DNA of 64,000 nt. Origin: Patiria pectinifera (taxonomy: Eukaryota; Echinodermata; Asteroidea; Valvatida; Asterinidae). The position numbers were made by a program, and so were the translations under genes. The stretch is taken from the NCBI GenBank assembly GCA_029964075.1, contig CM057148.1, positions 29,381,916-29,445,915 of the forward strand. The letters are read 5' to 3'. The notes below the pieces were generated by a model. That model searched no databases. It saw only the letters and a list, made by a program, of their open reading frames with translations, and had not been told where the DNA came from. Below, piece after piece: positions 34,001 to 46,000 of the stretch; position 1 is the stretch's first letter; each line of letters begins with the position of its first letter.

Positions 34001-37000
34001 TAAATGTATAAAGAAGTTCACTTTTCAATAAAAATAACCAAAAAGGGGTGTCAAATAGTTTTCATACATTTAAAGGGAATGCACATCATTGGCTTTTGCT
34101 GTAATTTTCAGAAATGAACTACCGGTATTTGAGGGGTTAGTATAATAGATCAAATATTGTTTAACTGACATGTTTGAAGTTTTGTGTTCGAAAATGCTTG
34201 AAAAACCAAGAAAAACAAAACTGTTTACACACAATGTAAGTAGTCTGGTTCCCTGACTCCACTAAAGATAAAATGGATCAATTTATAGATGTCGAAAAAT
34301 TGTAAGGTAAGGGAACCAGTCTAACTGGCCTGCACCCGTTCATGAACATGTAACCACTAGCAAACAAAATTTGGACTGAAAAAAAAATGTAAATTTGGAG
34401 TAGTTGAAAAATAGTTAGGTTTTTCCAACGGTGGTCGGCCGACCACCGTTGGAAATGTATACAAAAATACTATTTTCTTGAAAATGACTCGACACCAGGT
34501 GCCATAATTTTACAGGATGCTTTAGACTATCATTTACCAACATCCTAGTAAGGTACTTCTTTAAAACTTGGTCGTGTTGGTAGTTTTATTTTTCGATGTT
34601 TGCAAATGTTGTATACATGTATTCCCTTGAAGATAAGCAGAAATTTGCACGAGATGTATTCCTAGATCACATACATACATGGACCCTTTAAAGATGGACG
34701 ACTCCTGGCTTATTTGTAGTTTAAGTTTCACTTTGACTAAAAGATTGTTTTTATCAACTGCTATATTTTCCTTGCAACTCAAATTTGAATGAGACATCAA
34801 ACAAACAAAAAATCAACTGAATTTTAGTTATTAAATTATTTCTTTAAACACTCAAATTGTTTACAGGGCTCCAAAAATGCAATTAATTTGAGCAGTCGAC
34901 AGGTGCTGTGTCCACTGTACAGTTTCATTGCCATAATTGTCTTGGTCTGTTGATCATTAGGGCCTAACCCTGTGGGTATTGTGATTTTCTTCCACATATT
35001 TTGATCATTATTTAATGATTTTGTTTAAAAAGTCTGAAACCTTGTAAGATGTAGCTTGATAAGTATAGACATGATAGATGTTGTTCTTTTCCCTTTCGTG
35101 TGGCCCTTTCGTAGGATGTACATGCTACAGGTAGTACGCAGTCTGGTTCCCAGAGTGCACTAAAGCTTTGTTGGGACGGGGGCCGTCAAAAGGTCCGATA
35201 GTCTGAAGGTCCGATAGTCCGAGGGTTCTTTAGTCCGAAGGTTCGATAGTCCAAATGCACAGAATTCAAGAGGGGATTTGTCCAAAAATGAAATGAGGTT
35301 CGTTAATCCGAACATTTGATGCAATAGTCCAAAGGTTCATTGATTCGAAGGTTCATTAGTCCTAAGCTTCATTTATCCGAAGGTTCGGTAGTCGGAATTT
35401 AGAATAAGGTTAATCAGTCCGAAGGTTCAGTAGTCAGAAACGAAAATAAGGTTTAATAGTCCGAAGCTCACAAGTGACAGTCAGTCTCTCAGTCAGTCAG
35501 TCAAAAAGTCAGAGGACTAACACTCTCCCACTATGCAGCATTGAAATGCACAACATACAAATGTACATACATTGTGCTACATGTACATGTACATGTGTAA
35601 GTCAGTCTTAAACAGTGAACTCTGTTCCCAACTTAATATCCCAGTGAAGAGAGCAAATTTTGTGTTCTAATTTTGCTAATAAATTACTTACAATGTACAT
35701 GTACATGTATACCCAAAAACCCGAGATTAGCTTCCTCCCATTAGAAACAAAAATGCTTTGAGGAATAATAAAATGGTGGAACAAAATCATAATGGAAACA
35801 TAAAGTTGCCAACTTTTGACTTTTATGCTTTTGCCATAAGGGTTTTTATGAGTGGGGTTGAGTGTCGGGCCGTCAATAAAAGCCGCCTCCATCAGTATCA
35901 GCAGCCAGTCCCTAACCACTAACCGGTTTTGAAAACAAACATCACGTTTATAACTGCTCTGGCCATCACAATACCCCCTTAATGAAATCTCTCCGCGACA
36001 AGACCAAAATGCAGTCAGGGATAATGAATTTGTTTTGGGAATGACGGTGCAACCGGAAGCTTTAAAAAAGAATACTCCACTAATCTGGCTACATGTACAG
36101 AGGAAGGTCGCTGACATCATATGAGCCTTACCTGTTGGATATTATCCCCAGTTTCTGATTGCTAACTGGTCATGCGTACAGCATGTTTGCTGGGAAGACT
36201 GCCTCTTCAAATTCACCGAGAGAGCAAGGTCAATAGACTGTGAAAGACATGCAATGACCCAATGTTGAAATTACCATGCCTTAATCACTGTACAGGGTGA
36301 GTAAAAAAGATGTCCCTTTGGATAAGTTTTTGTCTCGCACAAAAACGGAAAGGTTACCAGTTTTTTTCTCTTCAGCCAACATATTAGGGGAGTCAGGTTG
36401 GCGTAGCGGTACTTTCCTTGCCTTCCACTGCTGTGACCCGGCTTGCCTCCCCCCTTCTCCAAGTTTTGTCCTTGCCCCCCCAGTTTGCCCCCCCCCCCCC
36501 CCCAGTTTGCCCTGAACACTTCATCTACAAGTACATGTAGATTAGTTACATGTATGTTTATTTTTTCGCTGTACATGTATAAGCTTCATAAAATTTGGGC
36601 CAATGAAAGCATGAAAACATTGGTAAGCTTAAGACAAAACATGCCACACATGCATTTATACAGCAGTAGATAGTGTGTAGCCAATGTCTTTCTACATTTG
36701 TTGTAAATACATTTTGTTATACACCATTCTGCGGTTTGATACATTTCTCATTCATAAAAATGACTACACCTATAACTAAGTTGCTCCACTGACGTATTGT
36801 CGGACTATTGACAATGGTACGCGCGCGTACACAGGCTTGAGATATTTTTTGACTGGCCCCCAAATTATTTCCTTGCCCCCCAATTGCTCCCACCCCGCCC
36901 CCCAAAAATGTTCGAGTCTGGCGCCGCCAGTGATCATCGGATCCAATTTGTGAACCATGTTTTCTTTCATGACTTATTAGTGCGTATTTGTAATGCCTCT

Positions 37001-40000
37001 CCGCCTCCACACCGCCTCCAATGTACATGTACATGTATCGTATTATCATTACCAGAGACCTTGACAGAGCAACGGTTGCCTTGCTCTCTGTCAGCGCTGA
37101 TCTCACACATGACATCACCCCTGATTGAATTGTCAAATATTGCCGCCAAGGTCCCAGCAATTAAATCCTAGGCGGGGAGAGTGACTCACTGCCTTTCTAA
37201 CGGCGATGTTTGAGGAAGTATTAGTCGCAAAGGAGAAGTAATTAATTATATTTGTATTTGAAAGCCGGAGATGGTTTATGATGACAAGAATCACAGGGTT
37301 TGAGATCACTCAATCTGAACCCTAAAATGTGTGCATGTGTACATTCACAATCAAGGCCAGTAAACAATTTCAGGTTTTAACCATTGTTCTTAAATACCGG
37401 TACCAAAGACATTTACCCATTCCTATTGGTCGAGAGCCCGTCACGTGGCCGGTCTTAAACAGATGATAAAGACGAGCTGGCTGGTCTTAAACACTTTTCC
37501 AGTGTTACATGCAATTTGGACTCCGATGAAATCTGGTGCCTTTCACCGTTTTATTGGTCATGTTGGTTAAACATTCATTTGAACATTTATGAATGGGAAT
37601 AAATGTGTGCTTGGCCAGTATTAAACACTATGTTTAAGACCGATGGGAGTCTGGATGCGTAACCTCACCTTTGGCTCAGGTAATTATCAGCATATTCAGA
37701 CTTCAAGCAGTCTTAAATATAGTGTTTAAAACTGGCCAAGTACACATTCCCTTATTAAAGCTAATGATACACCCACCACATGATAATATGAAAGGTCATA
37801 TAATGATGTAATGTACATGTAAATACCAGGAAAAACATGATGCACAATATTCCCTGTAGATTGTTGTCGTGATTTCCGGAATGCCTCATCATCTTTTCCC
37901 ATGATTTTTGGCATTGTAATTTTAAGAAGCCGAATTTGTTTTTTTTTTCTTTTATCTTTAGGTATGATGAAGAAGTTGTGATACCCATTGTTGAGAACAC
38001 TCCATTCGAGGCTGACCTCAAAGTGAGTTTACAAACCCTGAAAAATGCAACCCTAACACTGCCTAAAGCATTTGCCTTTTATTCAAAAATGTGGTCGGTG
38101 AATTTTTATGTTTTGGATATCAGATTTACATGTAAGTTGAGAGCTCTTTCTTTCAACTTCTGAAAAAAAATCATGAAAACAGTACATTGGATTACTGAGA
38201 AAATGCCAATTTCAAAATGTATGTTACATGTACACAACTCCTTTTTGGGCCATTCCAATGGCATTACCATGGATAAATATACACTGTACCTATTTGTACA
38301 TGAAATGCATGAAGCGCATTGTGTCCTAATCCTTACAAACAACACGGCACACATTTTTGTTAGTTTGAAATTGTTTTGTCAGTAAAAAGAAGGTTTTTCT
38401 GCCAGGCAAAATCATGTGTCTGTCAGACAGTATGCTGCAACGAATAGCGCCACCTGTTGTCCAGAAAAAAAGTGTCCAAAAACTCCAAGGTTTCCATACA
38501 CACTTTTTGATTTTGTGGCCGTGTAATTACGTACTTTAAGTAGAGTTGATCATTTGCAGCTATGGCAGCTATCCAAAAAGTAACTGGCCAAATTATTGTT
38601 GAAAAGCTTAATTGGTTTGAAGATAGTAGTGACTACAAACTCCCTGTGAAACTAGTCCTTCTGGCATGCTGTCATTTTGAAGAAAACAATAAAAGAAGGT
38701 CTTTTCCTAAGATGCCTCAAGTGATGCATTTTTGCAAATTTCCATTAGATTGGTTTGTAATTCGGCAAATCAGTTAATGGGTGCGCGCAGGCATTGACAA
38801 GACACACATGTGCGTGCATAGTTGCTATTATTCGTCGGTTTAGTGCGTGACTTGGGTAGCTGTAATCGGCTGAATGAGAACGTGTCCTTGATGCTGATTT
38901 CAGGGGCAATTCAAAACAGGACTCAGCAACTTCTGAATTGAAATTGAGATCCTAGAATATTGTTTTCTCAGAATATACAGCATCCACTAAGCTAAAACCT
39001 CATCAGGTTAGATTTTGAGCACTTTTGTTGCTTCAAATGAAAGAAATGCACAAATGCCAAATTATCTACATTGTACCCTACCTTTAACCAGAAGAAAACA
39101 TTCATATACCCAGTAGTTCCCTTCAAGCACGGAACGTCTGTCGAAAAATTTGTTGTTACACTTCCCCTTCTAGTCGGTCTGACGATGATACATGTAGTTT
39201 TCAAGCTTTAACTGTCATTTTCAATGAAACTCAATTTCAACATGTTCAAGTTTGATAATTTGATAGGGCAGTGACTGCATGGTCTACATTGTATGCTCAG
39301 GCAGATCCAGACCCTAATTTCATGGCTCAGTGCTGGCACTAGACCTATTTCATGGATGTGCTAAATCGTGAGCAGAACATGCCAGCAGTAGCAGAAAACT
39401 CCAGGCTACAGTTAACAAATTTCACGGGTTAACAAAGAATTTTTCGGCTAATGTGCATGCATAACTCAGGATAAGGTGCTTACAGGGTTAGCACAGAAAA
39501 TTTGTTTTGCTACATGTAGGGCCGTTAGCACAGAATGGTGATCGTAAGCGCGGAGTTCTTGGGTAAGCAGTCGAGCCATGAAATTGGGCCCTGGACTGAG
39601 AGAACTGAAATTACATGTAAATACAGCGTACCTGTACGTGTACTTTACGGACTACATTGAACCTAAAAACATTTTGGTGCCAGGGCATCAACCCAAGACT
39701 TGACTTCTTATACTTGTTTAAAGCACAGATTTTTAAACAAGATGTTTTCTGGTATGGGCAGATGGGCCTCGAAATTGAGCCAACGATGTGTACACTTGTA
39801 TCTGAAGTCAAACTGAGTGGCAATAACATTGGGTATACGTAGGATGAGCTACATAACAATGTATACATGTGCACGTACAGGTCTGTATACAGTTATGACA
39901 GGCTCACCGTTGATCGTTAGAGGTGCCAAATGTTTGGACATTTCTCCTTCATCAGGGCTGAGAGGCAACTACGGCATCGTGCTGGAACACGGCGAATTCA

Positions 40001-43000
40001 GGACCCGGCAGTTGCCTCCCGGCCAATGAAGGACAAGAACAGATGTCCGAAAATTTATCACCTCTAACGATTAACATGAACTCTGTATTCTGTATACATT
40101 GGGAACACACATACATGTACTCAAATTTGTATCCTTGTGGAGACATGGCTTTGTTCTCGTGTACAAAATCGCGAGAGGGTCGAAAGCTTTTTTCAAGCTT
40201 ACAAAACTACTGACCGGAAACACGAACAATTTCAAATGTCCCGCGCTGCGAATTTGTCGACCATTTCTCACAAAGCACTGGGAAAAATGAACTCTCTGTG
40301 GCAGCTCTTGGTGGCGCACTGCATTGTGAATCGCCCGAATTATGTAACATGTACTGGTACATGTACAGACACTTTCAAATTTTGAAAGATTGCAAATTCA
40401 TCCTATTCAAGTGAACATCCAAGTGAAAAAAAGGGACAATAATTTAGAGTGAAGCTCCTTCAGTTAAATCATATCAAGCATGTCAAGTTTTTAACTTGAT
40501 TTTCCACTTGAATGATCTTCGTTTTCAAAGTACAAGTATTTCAATCGACATTTTGGGTGATTTTGATTCTAAATTGTTTGGTCCGCAGTTTAGTGGGGCA
40601 GATAGGGGAAATACATTGTATTTTGGGGGAATTGTGCCTTTGATGATACAAGCATGGAGTTTGGCACACAGTCAGAGTATGTCATGAGAAAGATATTCAG
40701 CTATATAGGGCAAATGTAGGGCCATCACAGATTTGTCCTTTGAAAAAATACAGGTAGAATAACAAGCAATTTTCAAAACTTTCCGAATGGCTGCCACTGC
40801 TTGTTATTGTACATGTACCTATGTTTTTCGAAGGACTTGTATCATCAAAGGCACAATCCCATCACCTGTCTGCCATACTAGTTTCACTCTTTTTGAAATT
40901 AGAGAGTACAGTTTTATTGTACCCATCTCACAGACTGAATGCAAGCCACAAGTTCACTGACTCACTGTACATTGTACCGGTATGACGGGCACGGCTGTTT
41001 AACATGCAGTGTGGCATTACAGAGCACGTGTTGTAACCGGTGTCCGCCCGATAGTCCGAAAGCTCGATAGTCCGAGGTTCTTTAGTCCGAATGCACAAAA
41101 TTCCCATAAGAGGGGGTTCGTCCAAAAATGAAATAAGTTTCGTTAATCCGAACATTTGAAGCAATACATGTAGTCCAAAGGTTCATTAGTCCGAAGGTTC
41201 ATTAGTCCGAGGGTTCGGTAGTCCAAATTTCGAATAAGGTTAATTAGTCCGAAGGTTCAATAGTCCGAAACGAAAATAAGGTTCATTATTCCGAATTGAA
41301 AATAAGGTCCGATAGTCCGAATCGATAATTAGGTCCAATAGTCCGAATTGACATTAAGGTCCTATTGTCAATTTGGACTATCGAACCTTATTGTCCATTC
41401 AGACTATCAAACCCTATTGTCGATTTGGACTATCGAACCTTCGGACTATTTAACCTTCTTCTGTTTTAGTACTAATGGGCTCTTCGGACTATCGAACCTT
41501 CAGACTACCGAACCTTCTGACTATTGAACCTTCGGACTAACAAACCTTTGGACTAATGACCCTTCGGACTAAACTTTCGGACTAAAGAACTTTCGGACTA
41601 AAGAACTTTCGGACTATCGAAACTTCGGACTATCGGACTGTAACCATTGTAACCTGTATGCAAAGTGGGCAGAGCCAAAAGGACCAGTCTATTGAATAGA
41701 ATCTGCATGCTCTCTGGGACCAGCTTTACATAGAGCTCTCTGCGACCAACTTTCCTGGGCTTGCCTTGTCTTGATTGGTTGTTTCTGTTCTGAAGGATCC
41801 GATGGCTGCAGCAATGGAGGAGTACCCGGATACCTGTGCAGTGCTGGTTCGTCGCCATGGCATCTACGTGTGGGGAGAAACCTGGCAAAAAGCCAAGGCT
41901 ATGTAAGTAACATCATTAATTATACACATTCGTATATTGATACGAAGGAACAATATATGGGTAACTACATACATACCAAGAAATAGACCTAAATGTACCA
42001 ATTTAATGAGAAAAACCTGATCGAACTGAAAAAAGAACTGGTACTAAAAACCCTGTAAACGTATTTGCCAGACGGATTGGAAGAAAACAATGAATGTACA
42101 TGTAGTTAGTTAAAATAAAGTTTGCCCATTGGCACTTTTTTTTTCACCGTCCACTGGGATCTTGACGTCATGAAACTTCCTGAAAGTTAATAATGTCCCA
42201 AATTCTGATTCAGAGATTGTGCACAATAGGGTGCAATACGTATAAAAAAAATATGGGCAGAAACCTGAGCAATGGAATCCACCTTAGGAAACCCCAAAAT
42301 TGTGCTTACAATATTAATGTACGCTTTTTCTGTTTTCTCAAAATGTATTGCATGTACATGTATACATGTAGTATCAACCATGTCAACTGAGTTAAAATTG
42401 GTTATGTTCCCTTATTAAGATCTTAAAGGGAAAATACAACATTTGCAAACATCAAAAAATAAAACTATCAAATCATTTTGAAATTCCTTGCTGGACTGTT
42501 AGTGAATGACAGTGTCAAGCATCCTGTAAAATCATGGCACCTGGTATACTGTCATTTTCAAGAAAAGTGGTATTTTTGTATCAATTTCCAACGCTGATCG
42601 GAAAAACTGGCTTTTTTCTAATACTGGCCCCAGTCGACCATCACAGTTTGTTTGCAATTGATTACACACCTATGAACAGGTACAAGCCAGCTAGTCTGGT
42701 TCCCTTACCTTACAATTCCCCAATATATGTACACTGCTCCGTTTCTTCTTAAATGGTGTCAGGGAAGCAGACTACAGGAAAACGATTGTTTTTCTTGGTT
42801 TTTATAGCATTTTCGAACCCAAAACCTCAAAAAAGTCAGTGTAACTATATTTGCTATACATGTATATTTCCAACCCCCCAATTCCATCCATTTCTGAAAA
42901 TTACAGCAAAAGCAAATGATGTATATTCCCTTTAAACAGTTGGGGTTGCTTCCAATGAAAAAATGCACAAAAAGTAAATGATCCTACATGGATGTACGCA

Positions 43001-46000
43001 TGGGTTATTCTATAAATTAGGGGTACAAAGTGGGACATTGCATTAAAAGGGCTCAACAAGTTTAAGTTATTTTAATTATGGTCAATCTTGCTTTTCATAA
43101 TAATACTTCCATCAGGATGGTAAAGTGCAAGCCTTTTCAGCAGAAAGGAGATCCTTTTAAAGCAACTTCATGTCATCTGGAATATTAAAAACACTAGGCT
43201 TTACATGTAACTGGGACACCACAGGACACCATGTTACGAGTGAAATTACATGTATTTCAATATTACAAATGGTCATATATTTTTTGTTTCTTAGCATTGC
43301 TGTCTTGTTGTTTTCTTATCCTTTTATTTAATGGACATAATTTGTAAAATAGCAAGGAAAAGTAAACAATTTGACCATGAACACGATGAAAGACACTTCA
43401 CACAGCAGAATTGGTTCACACCTAACAGGGACACGGGGACACCAAATGTTACATGTGAAACCATAATATTGGGGAGCACCATTTCACATCTTCACACATT
43501 TATTTCTTTAAGAATTGTATCTCATGTTGAAATTGAGTCGGTACATCCGTAATTTTGACCTAAAAATGGCATAGTATACATGTACATACATGTACCTTTT
43601 GTAAGGTGGCGAAAATGTAAATTTTTTGAGACTGTAATTTTTGTCCCACTTTTAGCCAAAAACATGAGAATTTTCGGCCTATTTTTAATCAAAACAGGAA
43701 GTAAATGGGATCAAGATAACAAATTTGTAGGTTTTATCAATGCAACTTTTATTGGAGTTTGTTACACATAAAGTATCATTAACTTTAATACATTTCCTAT
43801 TTAGTTATAAAACAAAAAAGACACATTTTCCTATTGGACACCTAATTTATAGAGTGACCCATGTACACTGTACCTTAAATGATCCTAAATAGGATTTTTC
43901 TTAGGCACACATTTTGTGCAACTTTCTACTCCTTTTGTTAGTGCATGAAAACTACATGTATTTGACATTCCTCTTTGGTTAACTTCAATGAAAAGTGCAC
44001 TTCTTTAAACATTTAAAAATGTTCAATGTTTTTCCGGGCAACTGAGGGCACTGTTGCTGTGATGTCATAATCAGGAAGACACTGTTCAGGGGTTTTCTGT
44101 TCAAATTGTGAACCGAAAAGTTTGCTCATTGAAAACATTTATGAGAAAAGTTTGCTCATTGGCATACTGCCGCGTACTGACACAACAACATATCACCAAA
44201 GAAAAGAAAATTTAGGACAACAAAATACAGAATTCTGCCAACTTTTTGTGCTGAAATAGCTGTTACATTGAGGTTTCTGCCTGAAATGACGTTTTTGCTC
44301 ATGAATATGGAAATTTCATTGGCATAAAAAAAGGCACCAAAATTTCCTTGAAAATGGCAAAACGAATATTGAAAATAAGGTTAAATGGGACACACAGGTG
44401 CATTTTCAAGGATTGCATTAAAAAATGACATTGCAAGATGTTGCCAGTTCAACAATAAGTAAGATTTGAGGCTTTGCATGGTGGAGATACTAAATAATGA
44501 AAGGTTTGCGGAAACACTATGTGTGAATAATTTCTCAACAAGGAGAATGGTTCACTCTCCTGAAGACGGTCACAGCATACTGACCGGAACGTCGAGTTTA
44601 TACCTACATGTATGGTTCTTTTCAGAACCATTCTCCTAGTTGAGAAATTATTCGCACATGGTGTTTCCGCAAACCTTTCATTACTTACTTCAACAATAGG
44701 CAGAATTTTAGCCAACTGAAGGCTGCCCATACAAAGTAGTGTTACTCTTAATTCTTTTTTTTTAGTCTAACTTTTTTAAATAAGGAAAAGTGTGCATTGG
44801 TCCCATATCCAGGATATCCTGGGCACTAGCTGACTAGGATCGCACATCCAGGTTTATTCCTGGCTCTGTATATACTCAAAATAAATCTGATCTAGAAGTC
44901 AACCATGTCAAGTGTCGTGAAAGTGATAAAAGCAGAAACAATTGATCCAAGGTGAACGCTTACCCAGCAATCATTATTTAAGTCTTTGACTTATGCAAGG
45001 GGTTCGGGATATTACATTCTAACAAGGTCCCTTGTGGCAGTAGAGAAACGGACCCTCGGATCCTTGTTTCCGAAGACAGCAACCGTGGGTGGCTCATTAA
45101 GGGCAAGTACATGTACGCTGATCTTAGGGGAACCCCCCATGACCAAACGATGCCGGAATTAAATGTAATTGAGTCCCATAGGGTTAGGGGGTATGCCTTT
45201 AGCCGTACCTTAAAAGGTTAGGCTCCTGTACGAGCCGTGGTGATGACACAATCAATGGAAATATCACGGTGGTCTCTAAAACACAGAGGAGTTGTGGGGG
45301 GTTTTCCCATGGAAATTACGGAATTGTTCCACAGTACTTGTCCCTGAGATTGCATTGGTTCTATCGTCTGTTAATGACCCGTGCAGCAGTAAATTGCTGG
45401 TGAAATGTTGCATCACTGTTAGCTTTATGAAAACAAGCGCAAGTGGGAAATACATGTACATGTAAGATCCGGTCCGGATTGGGAATGTCTCACTTCATAG
45501 ACGCGCATGCGCATCAATCGAAACAAAGCTGGTCTTCCGAAAACTTTTGGCAAGAGTGCATTTATATGACCACAGCATGGCATTTGGTCAAGTTTTGATC
45601 AAATAATTTTGTTCAATTTTGGGGAAACAGACAGACAGACAGACCGACCGACCGACCTACTGACGGACCACCAAGTGACGTGTAGAAGCTCCTGCCAGAC
45701 CTTAAAAAGTAGATACACGTACATGTATGTAATTGTACCTACTTGTAGGGGCCTTGCCCTTTACATTTACAGAAGGAATATGACAGCACCACATGAGTTC
45801 GTATGTCAGTGTCATTTGTTTTAAAGGGCCCATGTAATACAACTGTTTTTATTAAATTCTTGATCTTTGTGTCCCATTTAACTTTATTTTTCGATCTCAT
45901 TGCCATTTTCAACAGTGTTTTGATGTCGTTTTGATGTCGTTTTGGTTTTTACATGTATGCTAATGCAAATTTCCATGTAAATCACATAAGGCAGAACAAC

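Larger units (their letters stand above)
26411..37961. other. APIP intron 5, remaining sequence
   Basis: No exon was recognised. Besides the elements listed separately, it holds many TACATGTA runs, homopolymers (G run at 32518-32531, C runs at 33241 and 36487) and unassigned AT-rich DNA. Stretches 26640-27460, 31200-33540 and 34700-35170 show nothing I can name. Confidence 0.4.
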
